A stretch of 64,000 bases of DNA, taken from NCBI RefSeq assembly GCF_022559585.1, contig NZ_CP087114.1, forward strand, positions 1,157,095-1,221,094, read 5' to 3'. The stretch is from Bartonella machadoae. Its GTDB lineage: Bacteria; Pseudomonadota; Alphaproteobacteria; Rhizobiales; Rhizobiaceae. Shown piece by piece: positions 15,569 to 23,300 of this stretch (its first letter is position 1; each line of letters begins with the position of its first letter). A program made the translations under genes and the position numbers. The notes below the pieces were generated by a model. That model saw nothing but the letters and a program-made list of their open reading frames with translations, searched no databases and was not told the origin of the DNA.

Positions 15569-15600
15569 GGCGTTTTTAAAAACGCCTCCTTTTCTTTCTT
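15569..15600 (+). terminator. Intrinsic terminator
   Basis: Perfect palindrome of GGCGTTTTT and AAAAACGCC (15569-15586) followed by a T-rich tract to 15600. It ends the short transcript of the acidic protein before the Rha-KilAC antirepressor. Confidence 0.8.
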
Positions 15601-15629
15601 TCAAATATTATCACAAATGGAATACAGGC

Positions 15630-16358
15630 ATGCATAATCTTGTCACAACAGCAGAAAGTACTTTTAAGAACGAAGCTATTCAAACCATGTCGAGTCGTGA
15701 AATTGCAGAATTGTGTAGTAAACAGCATGCACATATTATGCGTGATATTCGACAAATGTTAGGAGAATTGTACCCTGAAGGGGGTCAATCCAAATTTGGA
15801 TCGACCTATTTAGACACACAAGGTAGACCTCAAAATTGTTATAATCTTCCCAAGCGCGAATGTTTAATCCTCGTCTCAGGTTACAGCACAGCATTACGAG
15901 CAAAGATCATAGATCGTTGGCAACAATTAGAACAGCAAGTAATGGCACCGCAAATCGATTACTCTAGTCCACAAGTCATGTTAGGGGTTTTAAATTATCT
16001 CAAAAATGAGAATGAACAAAAAGACAATATGATTGCAGAATTAAAACCAAAGGCAATGGCTCTTGAAAGTTTACAGCGCCATGAGGGTCTTTTCGGTCTT
16101 ACTGAAGTTGCTAAAATACTCGAAATGCAACCAAAACAGTTCATTCTCTTCTTACAGCAAAAGGGTTGGGTCTATCGACGCATGGCAAATGGGCATCTGT
16201 TGCCTTATCAAGACAAAATCCAAAAAGGTCTGATGGATTGTCCTACCATCACTATTCAAACGTCTGGCGGAATAAATAAAGTCATTCCTTCAGCAAAAAT
16301 CACAACAAAAGGCATTGGTGTGCTTTCTCAAGAACTTAAAAGACAAAGCATGCATTAA
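15630..16358 (+). CDS. Phage antirepressor, Rha + KilAC domains
   Basis: 242 residues. The N-terminal Rha-type domain (about 15-110) has [40 protein letters not shown] and [19 protein letters not shown]. The linker [12 protein letters not shown] is shared with the AntA paralogues. The C-terminal KilAC domain (about 125-242) has [33 protein letters not shown] and [10 protein letters not shown]. It is thus a different N-terminal module on the same C-terminal module. Unlike the AntA genes, no structured switch leader precedes it; only an intrinsic terminator lies upstream. Confidence 0.9.
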   Translation: MHNLVTTAESTFKNEAIQTMSSREIAELCSKQHAHIMRDIRQMLGELYPEGGQSKFGSTYLDTQGRPQNCYNLPKRECLILVSGYSTALRAKIIDRWQQLEQQVMAPQIDYSSPQVMLGVLNYLKNENEQKDNMIAELKPKAMALESLQRHEGLFGLTEVAKILEMQPKQFILFLQQKGWVYRRMANGHLLPYQDKIQKGLMDCPTITIQTSGGINKVIPSAKITTKGIGVLSQELKRQSMH

Positions 16359-16370
16359 GGGGTGACCATC

Positions 16371-16439
16371 ATGGAAAAGAAATATAAGCGGTTTGATAAA
16401 ATAAACCTAATTTATTTACGTGGGTTTGCTAATTTTTTA
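16371..16439 (+). pseudogene. 5' stub of a YdcK-like gene
   Basis: ATG at 16371 opens MEKKYKRFDKINLIYLR, matching the start of the beta-helix gene at 17801 (MEKKYEFTDEIDIVYRR). The match ends where the antirepressor promoter and leader begin, as if a leader-antirepressor unit was inserted or recombined here. Onward translation through the leader is not credible as a gene. Confidence 0.45.
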
Positions 16440-16440
16440 T

Positions 16441-16470
16441 TTGACAAGATAATGTCATTATGTCTATTGT
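16441..16470 (+). promoter_or_regulatory. Promoter of antirepressor leader, copy A
   Basis: TTGACA (16441-16446), 18-nt spacer, TATTGT (16465-16470), directly followed by CGAATCAGG, the conserved leader start. Confidence 0.65.
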
Positions 16471-16715
16471 CGAATCAGGTGCCTCAAAAACACCTTAAGC
16501 AAACAGCGGATAGATTGCCGAAACAATCTTTCTTCCGCACATTAAAGACTTTGACTCATTCTATGCTACACGCATATAATGATCCCGTCGGGTGTGGTTA
16601 TGCTATACAATACCCTTTATGGGGAAAGCATAACGACGGACTGTTTGCCGTGTTTTTGAGCACCCGGCACTCTTTTAGAGTGTCAATCAAAAACGTCTAA
16701 CAAACAGGAGTTCAC
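16471..16715 (+). ncRNA. Structured RNA leader of antirepressor, copy A (candidate translational switch)
   Basis: P1: GGTGCCTCAAAAACAC (16478-16493) with GTGTTTTTGAGCACC (16650-16664). P2: CAAACAG (16500-16506) with CTGTTTG (16641-16647). P3: AGATTG/CAATCT (16512-16517/16524-16529) inside CGGA/TCCG. A small hairpin TATGC/GCATA (16562-16576). P4: CCGTCG (16585-16590) plus TTATGCT (16598-16604) with AGCATAA-CGACGG (16627-16639). The P1a and P2a cores recur as TCAAAAAC (16687-16694) and CAAACAG (16701-16707), the latter overlapping the AGGAG ribosome site (16706-16710), 5 nt before the ATG. The 3' closing strand can therefore choose between the 5' strands and the ribosome-site strands. Confidence 0.82.
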
Positions 16716-17117
16716 ATGAACACTTTAATTAAAATATCAGAAAAAGTTATTGATCAGGAAACAGTTCAAACGGTTGATGCACGTGAATTGTACACGTTTT
16801 TAGAAGTCAACTCTAAATTTGCAGACTGGATTGTACGTCGTATTAATGAATATGGATTTTTGGAAAATCAAGATTTTGGTTTTACGTTTCTCAAAAATGA
16901 GAAACGTAAAAATGTTATAAGTAAAGAATACCACCTTACCTTAGACATGGCGAAAGAACTTTCTATGGTTGAGAGAAATGAGAAAGGCAGGCAAGCTCGT
17001 CGTTACTTTATTGAGTGTGAAAAGAAACTAAGAAACCAAGCTGTTGATTATAATGGGGTCACGACCATCACGAATAACAAAACGCCATTGGGTTGCCAAT
17101 TCACGGGCTTGTTTTAA
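16716..17117 (+). pseudogene. Truncated AntA antirepressor (copy 3)
   Basis: The AntA domain is intact for about 107 residues (VQTVDARELYTFLEV, ADWIVRRINEYGF, LTLDMAKELSMVERNEKGRQARRYFIECEKK). The frame then runs into an antisense integrase fragment near 17035 and stops at 17117, so the KilAC domain is missing. The intact upstream leader and promoter suggest the truncation is recent. An isolated AntA domain might still act, but loss of function is more likely. Confidence 0.8.
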
Positions 17118-17297
17118 AGAGACATCTCTTAAAGCACCCAAGCCCATCTCACGACGCCGCCCGTGAATGGTATATCGATAAATCCATTGAGCACCCCCAT
17201 CTTTACGCTTATGAAGTACCAAGCCGGCACCATCATTATATTTGCCAGCCCCCAATGTTGCGACAGCCCTTGCATTAAGACGATTCATTAAAGGCAT
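17028..17297 (-). pseudogene. Integrase N-terminal fragment (DUF4102-type), repeat copy A
   Basis: An 89-residue frame, MPLMNRLNARAVATLGAGKY at the start, with GAQWIYRYTIHGRRREMGLGALRDVSLKQAREL. This is the N-terminal arm-binding (DUF4102) domain of P4-type tyrosine integrases. It ends abruptly inside the broken antirepressor gene. It has no catalytic domain. It is unrelated in sequence to the intact integrase at 20758. It is the best preserved of four copies. Confidence 0.8.
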
Positions 17298-17464
17298 TTT
17301 TACTCCTTTCTAAATGTTTTCTATCCACACGTTAATCCCACTTTTGATGTGCAAAGGGATGGTTTTTATTGATTCAAGATAAGCAGGTTTGAAATGAGAG
17401 AATCTTACAATATTCGGGAGTCTCATTCAACATGCAAAACGATAAATTATCTTTATAAATCAAC
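17298..17464 (-). repeat. Upstream half of integrase-fragment repeat, copy A
   Basis: In minus orientation this begins TTGATTTATAAAGATAATTT and includes CCCGAATATTGTAAGA, matching the plus-strand blocks at 22709, 23779 and 30203. It is the original 5' region of the fragmented integrase. Confidence 0.7.
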
Positions 17465-17668
17465 GTGTTATCTAATAATGATACACGCTTTGATTTACCA
17501 AGCCATTGGGAGGGTATGAATGCTGGTGAAAAAGTTTTGTATTTTTTAGGCCCAATTCATATGCGCCTTATTGATGCTTTTAGAGTAGACGAAGAAAACA
17601 GGCAATACAAAGCTTTAATTAAAGAAGCTAAACAGGTGTTAGCAAGATCTATCGTGAAAGCTGCTTAG
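17465..17668 (+). CDS. Hypothetical prophage protein, probably 5'-truncated
   Basis: A 67-codon frame from a GTG at 17465; an internal ATG at 17516 gives 50 residues. The sequence LPSHWEGMNAGEKVLYFLGPIHMRLIDAFRVDEENRQYKALIKEAKQVLA looks like a real helical protein. Its beginning coincides with the end of the integrase-fragment repeat, so the native N-terminus was probably replaced. It may be what remains of the partner gene of the broken antirepressor. Family unknown. Confidence 0.45.
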   Translation: MLSNNDTRFDLPSHWEGMNAGEKVLYFLGPIHMRLIDAFRVDEENRQYKALIKEAKQVLARSIVKAA

Positions 17669-17681
17669 TTTATAATGTCAT

Positions 17682-17706
17682 CTCCTCGTTTTTAAAGGCG
17701 GGGAGG
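17682..17706. terminator. Hairpin, probable transcription end
   Basis: CTCCTCG (17682-17688) pairs with CGGGGAG (17699-17705, one G-T pair) just after the stop at 17668. It resembles the other CTCC/GGAG hairpins of the prophage. Confidence 0.45.
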
Positions 17707-17731
17707 TGGTCAATATCACACAGCCTTCTAA

Positions 17732-17800
17732 CAACAACCCTTTTAACACAAGCGTGATTCACGCAACAGGTGAGTTGCACGCTAATGAAGGAAATAAACC
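17732..17800 (+). promoter_or_regulatory. Repeated 5' leader with GCGTGATTCACGC palindrome, copy 1
   Basis: AGCGTGATTCACGC at 17751-17764, 36 nt before the ATG at 17801. Next comes GCAAC...GTTGC, which together with AGCG/CGCT can form an alternative hairpin. Nearly the same leader is at 18949-19020 and a diverged one at 20443-20512. Confidence 0.6.
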
Positions 17801-18472
17801 ATGGAAAAGAAATACGAATTTACTGATGAAATCGATATAGTTTATAGGCGTAAGGTTCGCCGTATTCGTGCATTGAAAAACTTTGGTGATATTAAAGCTG
17901 GTGATTTAGGCGGTTTTATAGAGCATGAAGGCAATTTAAGCCATGAGGGGGATTGTTGGGTTGGGGACAATGCTTGTGTTTCTCATAGTGCTAAAGTTTG
18001 CGGTAATGCAAGAGTATTTGAAAAAGCACGCATTGCAGACAGAGCATATATTAGTGACAATGCAAATGTTTTTGGAAATGCTTGTATTGAATCTGAAGCG
18101 TGTATTTTAAATAAAGCAAAAGTTTACGGAAAAGCAGAAGTCTTTGATAATGCTATGGTTTGCGATAATGCACAAGTTTTCGGTAATGCGGTAGTTTGTG
18201 GCAAGTCTCATATTTATGGTTATGCACAAGTTTACAACAAAGCACGCGTTCACGACCAAGCTAAGATTTATGGCAAAGCACGTGTTTACGGTCAAGCCAA
18301 GGTTTATGAGAAAGCACGTGTCTATAATAATGCAGAAGTTTATGAAAATGCAAAAGTTAAGGGTAGGGCAGAGGTTTACGCTCTTGGAAAGATTTATGGA
18401 GATGCATGTGTTTGTTGGAACGCATGTATTGGCGGCAATCAGTCCATCTCAACTGGAGAAAAAACCATATGA
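17801..18472 (+). CDS. YdcK-like parallel beta-helix protein (copy 1)
   Basis: 223 residues. The N-terminal motif VRRIRALKNFGDIKAGDLGGFIEHEGNLSHEGDCWVGDNA is typical of a YdcK-like family found in many prophages. It is followed by about 14 hexapeptide-like repeats of the form [AV]-x-V-x-G/N-x-A (e.g. AKVYGKAEVFDNAMVCDNAQVFGNA), predicting a left-handed parallel beta-helix. The role is unknown. No acyltransferase catalytic residues are evident. It overlaps the next paralogue by 4 bp (ATGA), so the two are co-translated. Confidence 0.8.
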   Translation: MEKKYEFTDEIDIVYRRKVRRIRALKNFGDIKAGDLGGFIEHEGNLSHEGDCWVGDNACVSHSAKVCGNARVFEKARIADRAYISDNANVFGNACIESEACILNKAKVYGKAEVFDNAMVCDNAQVFGNAVVCGKSHIYGYAQVYNKARVHDQAKIYGKARVYGQAKVYEKARVYNNAEVYENAKVKGRAEVYALGKIYGDACVCWNACIGGNQSISTGEKTI

Positions 18473-18948
18473 AAAAATACGAATTTACTGGTGAAACAAT
18501 AGAGGTTTCTAGTAGAACTCTTCGCCGTGTCCGTGCATTGCAAGACTTTGGTGATGTAAAAAAAGGAGATTTAGGCGGTTGGATAGAAAAGGAAAAGAAC
18601 CTCAGTCACGAAGGTAATTGTTGGGTTGGAGGCGATGCTAAGGTTTATGGTGATGCTCAGATTTATGGTGATGCCGATGTTAGCGGCGATACCTATGTTT
18701 ATGGCAATGCCAAGGTTTATGGTAGTGCAAAAGTTACAGGGAGTGCGCACATTTATCAAAATGCACAAGTTTATGATCATGCTACTGTAGCAGGCGCTTT
18801 TTTGAAAAGTGTTGAGATTTTTGGAGATGCACAAGTTTATGATAGTGCTTGCATTTATGACGAAGTCAAGATTTTTAGAAATGCTAAGGTTTGTGGATTG
18901 GCTCTCATTTGCGGAAACACGAGAATTCCTCAAGACATAAAAATTTAG
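18469..18948 (+). CDS. YdcK-like parallel beta-helix protein (copy 2)
   Basis: 159 residues from the ATG at 18469, with GGAG upstream. It has the same N-terminal signature (LRRVRALQDFGDVKKGDLGGWIEKEKNLSHEGNCWVGGDA) and about nine repeats (KVYGDAQIYGDADVSGD, KVYGSAKVTGSAHIYQNA). It is a tandem paralogue of the preceding gene with fewer repeats. Variable repeat number is expected for such tandem hexapeptide genes. Confidence 0.8.
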   Translation: MKKYEFTGETIEVSSRTLRRVRALQDFGDVKKGDLGGWIEKEKNLSHEGNCWVGGDAKVYGDAQIYGDADVSGDTYVYGNAKVYGSAKVTGSAHIYQNAQVYDHATVAGAFLKSVEIFGDAQVYDSACIYDEVKIFRNAKVCGLALICGNTRIPQDIKI

Positions 18949-19020
18949 CAACAAACAACCCTTTTAACACAAGCGTGATTCACGCAACGGGTGAGTTGCA
19001 CGCTAATGGAGGAAAACAAG
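18949..19020 (+). promoter_or_regulatory. Repeated 5' leader with GCGTGATTCACGC palindrome, copy 2
   Basis: AGCGTGATTCACGC at 18972-18985, 35 nt before the ATG of the ERF gene at 19021. Almost identical to copy 1 from AACAACCCTTTTAACACA to the ribosome site. Confidence 0.6.
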
Positions 19021-19776
19021 ATGAATGAACAAAATACGAGCTTAACAGAAGTTGAAAAAACGCAACATTTAGACGTCGAACAAACTGCTATGGAACGCAT
19101 TTTAAATAAAGCATTAGAAAGTGACGTCGACATGGACCGCTTAGAACGTCTTCTTGATTTAAGAGAAAAAGAAATAAAAAGACAGAACCATCAGAGCTTT
19201 ATTCATGATCTTTCGGCTATGCAAATCGAATATCAAACAATCACCAAAAATGCTAAAAACAACCATACTAAGAGTGCATATGCAACCCTTGATCAGTATA
19301 TTGACGCTGTAAAGGACACTCTTGCAAAACACCGCTTCGCTTTGTTTTCTCATATTAAAAATCAAACAGAAAAAAACATTACCATAGAAATAACTCTGTC
19401 TCATCCTTCAGGAAATCAAATCTCAACAGAAGGAACATTTCCAATTGATGGACAAGGAAGCAAAAATAATATTCAATCTCTTGGTTCTACGATTACCTAT
19501 GCACGCAGATATCTGTTAGGCATGCTTCTTAATGTCGCAAGCAAAGAAGACGATAAAGATGGGAATATGCCTGAAAAACCGGCTTTTCCGGAGCAGATCA
19601 ATGAAATCAGAAGACTGATGATACAAACAAAAGCAGAAGAAAAAAAGATACTTTCTTATGCAAATGTCGAAAAGCTTGACGATATCTCTGATCAGAGCGC
19701 GCAAACCATTTTGCACCTTTTAAAAGATAAACAAAATAAGCAAATGGCATCAACACAACAACAAACGGCGGTGTGA
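19021..19776 (+). CDS. ERF-family single-strand annealing protein
   Basis: 251 residues. An ERF (essential recombination function) protein that anneals complementary single strands for phage recombination and genome circularisation. The core (about 50-180) contains MQIEYQTITKNAKNNHTKSAYATLDQYIDAVKDTL and the family signature GSTITYARRYLLGMLLNVASKEDDKDGN. It is followed after 1 bp by the YqaJ exonuclease gene. The pair is a self-sufficient Red-like recombination system. Confidence 0.92.
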   Translation: MNEQNTSLTEVEKTQHLDVEQTAMERILNKALESDVDMDRLERLLDLREKEIKRQNHQSFIHDLSAMQIEYQTITKNAKNNHTKSAYATLDQYIDAVKDTLAKHRFALFSHIKNQTEKNITIEITLSHPSGNQISTEGTFPIDGQGSKNNIQSLGSTITYARRYLLGMLLNVASKEDDKDGNMPEKPAFPEQINEIRRLMIQTKAEEKKILSYANVEKLDDISDQSAQTILHLLKDKQNKQMASTQQQTAV

Positions 19777-19777
19777 T

Positions 19778-20401
19778 ATGGACCAAAGAACAGCAGAATG
19801 GTTTCAAGCAAGATTAGGAAAAGTCACAGCCTCTAATGTTTACAATATCCTCAGTAGAACAGCCAAAGGATTGCCGACAAGCAAATATGAAGACTACAAA
19901 ATCAAACTCATGACAGAACGCTTAACAGGGGAAATAAGCCAATCTTATATAACACCATCTATGCAATGGGGGATTGAACATGAAGAGGACGCCCTGAAAG
20001 AATATGAATTCATTTATGATGCCGATGTCATAAAATGCGGTTTTATACCACATCCTACCATAGAGATGGCAGGGGCTAGTCCTGATGGCTTGATTGGAGA
20101 AGACGGTTTAGTTGAAGTCAAATGTCCACAGTCAACAACGCATCTTCGTTTTTTTATGTATGACGAGATTAAACCTGAATACATAGCGCAGATGCAATTC
20201 CAAATGGCTTGTACAGGGCGCAAATGGTGTCATTTCATTAGCTATAATCCACAATTTGTAGGCAGATCTACTGGTTTGAGAATGAAAGTCAAACGCATCC
20301 ACCGTGATGATGAACAAATTGAACAGCTTACTAAAGCAGTCGAAGTCTTTTTAGCAGAAATAGAGCAAGACATGGAGCAGATCTTGACAAAAGCTGCTTA
20401 A
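19778..20401 (+). CDS. YqaJ-like phage exonuclease (PD-(D/E)XK)
   Basis: 207 residues. A lambda-exonuclease/YqaJ-type enzyme that resects double-stranded DNA to give the single strands used by the ERF protein. The nuclease core is visible: RTAEWFQARLGKVTAS near the start, the GIEHEEDALKEYE helix, and SPDGLIGEDGLVEVKCP holding the D...ExK catalytic triad (about residues 107-121), then YIAQMQFQMACTGRKWC. The stop is followed by a strong GC hairpin. Confidence 0.92.
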   Translation: MDQRTAEWFQARLGKVTASNVYNILSRTAKGLPTSKYEDYKIKLMTERLTGEISQSYITPSMQWGIEHEEDALKEYEFIYDADVIKCGFIPHPTIEMAGASPDGLIGEDGLVEVKCPQSTTHLRFFMYDEIKPEYIAQMQFQMACTGRKWCHFISYNPQFVGRSTGLRMKVKRIHRDDEQIEQLTKAVEVFLAEIEQDMEQILTKAA

Positions 20402-20407
20402 CCCTAT

Positions 20408-20435
20408 GGGGGTGCTCTCTCCTCCCAGCACCCCC
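20408..20435 (+). terminator. GC-rich hairpin after recombination genes
   Basis: GGGGGTGCT (20408-20416) and AGCACCCCC (20427-20435), 9 bp, loop of 10. No T-run follows, so it may be a pause or mRNA-stability hairpin rather than a full intrinsic terminator. Confidence 0.5.
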
Positions 20436-20442
20436 GCCCTCT

Positions 20443-20512
20443 CACAACAACTTTCAAGAAATGCGTGATTCACGCTACAGGGCAAATTGTACCTAAATTA
20501 AGGGGAATAAAC
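20443..20512 (+). promoter_or_regulatory. Repeated 5' leader with GCGTGATTCACGC palindrome, copy 3
   Basis: GCGTGATTCACGC at 20463-20475, 37 nt before the ATG at 20513. Only the palindrome and the upstream CAACAAC are kept from copies 1 and 2. Confidence 0.5.
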
Positions 20513-20755
20513 ATGGGACACCGTCCACCTACTATAACACAACCTGCTATTGCACGTGCTTTAAGAGAAGCCAAAAAACAAGGAGCAGAGGTCGTAGAAA
20601 TCAAACCTACCGGTGAAGTACTTATTCATATCAATAAAATCACACCTCCAACAAACATGGATAATGCTTATAGCATTGATGATTTTCCTCCGCTTGAAAA
20701 TGAAGAATCTAGTACTAAGAAAATTTGTCGTCCTGTCGACGATATAAAGTTTTAG
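20513..20755 (+). CDS. Small prophage protein preceding integrase
   Basis: 80 residues, MGHRPPTITQPAIARALREA at the start, then KKQGAEVVEIKPTGEVLIHI. The ATG at 20513 follows AAGGGGA. It ends 2 bp before the integrase ATG, so they share a transcript. The position is that of an excisionase or integrase modulator, and the N-terminal helix could bind DNA, but no xis signature is clear. Confidence 0.6.
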   Translation: MGHRPPTITQPAIARALREAKKQGAEVVEIKPTGEVLIHINKITPPTNMDNAYSIDDFPPLENEESSTKKICRPVDDIKF

Positions 20756-20757
20756 CC

Positions 20758-21801
20758 ATGCCAAAACGTCGTCCACCACATCTTGTTCGTGAACGAACGC
20801 GCCATGGGAAAATCATATGGTATGTTCGTATTGGTCACGGACCACGATTTCGCATTGAAGGAACCTACGGAACACAAGAGTTTGTTGACAATTATACAGT
20901 TGCTATTAAACAAGCGCAAAGTGGCTCATCAAAAAATACGAAACGCACCACACTTACAGAAGGCTCTTTTGATTGGCTGTTGCATCAATATTTACAAAGC
21001 ATGCAATGGCATAATCAATCAGAATCAACCAAAAAAGTTAAATATCGAATCCTGAACAATGTTTCTAAACATATTGGCGACCGTGCTTATAAAAGTATAA
21101 AAAAACAACATATCCTTGATGCCGTAGACAGAAGACGAGAGACCCCAGCCGCGGCTAAGCATTTTTTAACGGCTCTAAATGGTCTTTTTAATTGGGCAGT
21201 TGATAATGCTCTTTTAAATATAAATCCTGCCTTGAGTGTTAAAGCACCAAAAGCTTTTAATACAGAGGGATTAGCGCCATGGTTAGAAGACGATATTGAG
21301 AAATACTATCATCGCTGGAAATTAGGAACGCATGAACGTGTTTGGATTGACGTTCTTCTGTACACCGGCTTGCGTCGTGGTGATGCTGTTCGCATTGGTT
21401 GGAAAGATGTTAAAGAGAATATCATTCACTTAAAAACAGAAAAGAGCCAATTTAAAACAGATGTTTTTCTACCCATTTTGCCTGAATTAGCAGAAACTCT
21501 TAAAATTGGTCCTATTGGAAATGAAACGTTCATTTGTAGAAAAAGCGGAAATAAGCTTGTCAAAGAAAGTTTTGGTAACCTGTTTCGTGAGGCATGTAAC
21601 GCTGCAGGAATAAAAAAATCAGCCCATGGCTTAAGAAAGTTAGCAGCAACACGCGCTGCTAATGCTGGTGCTACAGTTTCACAAATGAAAGCGCTTTTTG
21701 GCTGGACAGAAGATAAAATGGCATCGCTCTATACTAAAACGGCGGATAGAAAACGATTAGCTATAGAAGCCATCAAAAAGCTTCAAAAAGGTTCGGGATA
21801 G
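20758..21801 (+). CDS. Phage tyrosine integrase
   Basis: 347 residues. N-terminal arm-binding domain (RRPPHLVRERTRHGKIIWYVRI), a SAM-like core-binding domain (about 60-160) and the catalytic domain. Catalytic residues are recognisable: Arg in YTGLRRGDAVRI, His and Arg in HGLRKLAATRA, and the nucleophile Tyr in MASLYTKTADRKRL. It should mediate integration and excision. The attachment site is not identified. The 3' end is repeated in inverted orientation at 21960-22156. Confidence 0.95.
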   Translation: MPKRRPPHLVRERTRHGKIIWYVRIGHGPRFRIEGTYGTQEFVDNYTVAIKQAQSGSSKNTKRTTLTEGSFDWLLHQYLQSMQWHNQSESTKKVKYRILNNVSKHIGDRAYKSIKKQHILDAVDRRRETPAAAKHFLTALNGLFNWAVDNALLNINPALSVKAPKAFNTEGLAPWLEDDIEKYYHRWKLGTHERVWIDVLLYTGLRRGDAVRIGWKDVKENIIHLKTEKSQFKTDVFLPILPELAETLKIGPIGNETFICRKSGNKLVKESFGNLFREACNAAGIKKSAHGLRKLAATRAANAGATVSQMKALFGWTEDKMASLYTKTADRKRLAIEAIKKLQKGSG

Positions 21802-21977
21802 ACAGGAAAATAAGTTAAAAGAATCAGAGGATTCAAAATTCCCTAACGTCTCTATAATACCTTGATTTTATTAATATATAGCGCAACTGTCGGGATCGCC
21901 ATATCTAAGTAGAATGAGTAGGTTATAGAGAAGTTAGGTAGTTGTAAATCTTTTGTTCGTTTAACTTATTTTCCTGT

Positions 21978-22156
21978 CTATCCCGAACCTTTTTGAAGCT
22001 TTTTGATTGCTTCTATGGTTAATCGTTTTCTACTCGCCGTTTTAATAGAGCGATGCTGTTTTATCTTCCATGCATTCTAAAAATGCTTTCATTGATGAAA
22101 CTGTAGCACCAACATTAGCTGCGCGTGTTGCTGCTAACTTTCTCAATTCATGCACT
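21978..22156 (-). pseudogene. Inverted, decayed copy of the integrase 3' end
   Basis: The reverse complement matches the last ~170 bp of the intact integrase (AAGTTAGCAGCAACACGCGC through CTTCAAAAAGGTTCGGGATA). It also continues past the stop through GACAGGAAAATAAGTTAAA to 21960. Substitutions and a lost codon around the catalytic Tyr (CTCTATT then AAAACGGC) break the frame. Together with the intact end it forms an inverted repeat with about 145 bp between the arms. Confidence 0.8.
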
Positions 22157-22706
22157 GTCTTTAATTTCACTACATTGCATATTTTTCAAAGTGGGTTACC
22201 AAAACTCACTTTAATAGAAACGATTTAAAGGATGATTCTCATTTAGAAAAAATTAAAAGTACCTATTTTATTTTCAGTGAAAATAGTATTAATTATGCCG
22301 TTTTAGATTAACTATATCTTATTCTTACAATGTAAGTACATCCATAGAAGGATTTCTACTCTCAATATCTTCACGCGTTTCATGCGGTTAAAAATGCTTC
22401 TCTAATTATCAACCTTTTCTTTAGTTATGGTTGAACTTTTCTGCGTTAAAGGATTTTAATGATTTTATTATTCAAAGCAGACTTTTTCTTTAAGAGAGTA
22501 TTATGAATTACTCAAATATTATCAAATATCGTATGTAGGGAATACACTGCTTATGATATTCCATATAAAGCTACTAACATCAAAATTATTTATATTTATT
22601 TTGCGTATTGCAAATTTGAATTGAAGCAAAGAAGTATTCTCGCTTTAGAAGCTTTGTTGTTATTAGAATAGAAAGATACTGGTTTTTGCATTTTTACAAA
22701 ATAATA
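22157..22706. other. Gene-free decayed region
   Basis: AT-rich, no open frame of interest and no recognisable remnant in my reading. Confidence 0.5.
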
Positions 22707-22708
22707 TG

Positions 22709-23245
22709 TTGATTTATAATGATAATTTATTGTTTTACGTATTAAATTAGCACCCCGAATGTTGTCATTTCATCTCACGTACTTGCACGTCACAAGCAGA
22801 GGGCGTATAGGGGAAAAAACTTTAGAAAGGCGTAAAATGCCTCTTATAAATCGTTTTAATGCAATGGTTGCTGCAACATTGGGGGCGGGCAAAGAGAATG
22901 ATGGTGTTGGCTTTCTCTGTCATAAGCTTAAAGATGGTGGTGCTACAATGTGGCTTTGTCCGGTATACCATTCACGAACGTCGTCGTGAAATGGGCTAAG
23001 ATATATCTTTTACAAAAAACTATGGATATGCAACTAATGGTATTTTATTCTTCGTGAAGGTCGTGTTCCCTAAAGAACGTGACAAATAAAAGCGTGAGGC
23101 AATGCGTATTCTCCATTATTTAAAAGATATTGCTTTAGATACTTTTGAAAGTCGTAAAGCTGAATTAAAAAATGATGGTAAGGATGGAGATTGGTTTTTT
23201 TCCTTAAAAACTTACGTTTTCTCTAAATTTAAGATTTTTTTTACA
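22709..23245 (+). pseudogene. Integrase N-terminal fragment, repeat copy B
   Basis: Starts with TTGATTTATAATGATAATTT and CACCCCGAATGTTGTC. It then encodes MPLINRFNAMVAATLGAGKE, breaks frame near 22985, and resumes as KREAMRILHYLKDIALDTFE and NDGKDGDWFFSLKTYVF up to about 23220. It is the longest of the four copies, reaching into the integrase core-binding region, but has several frameshifts and stops. Confidence 0.75.
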
Positions 23246-23265
23246 AAAAACACAATAAATTCAAT

Positions 23266-23300
23266 ATATTATATTATATTATATTATATTATATTATATT
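23266..23300. repeat. Tandem ATATT repeat
   Basis: Seven perfect ATATT units. A slippage-prone simple repeat directly after integrase-fragment copy B. Confidence 0.85.

Noticed and set aside
16440..16700. ORF reading through the switch leader
   Set aside because: It only exists because the leader lacks stops in one frame; the sequence is explained by conserved RNA structure.
17028..17465. Insertion sequence interrupting the antirepressor
   Set aside because: No transposase and no terminal inverted repeats were seen; the insert is an integrase fragment.
18107..18295. Minus-strand ORFs inside the beta-helix genes (also 18571-18954)
   Set aside because: Repetitive antisense shadows of the hexapeptide repeats.
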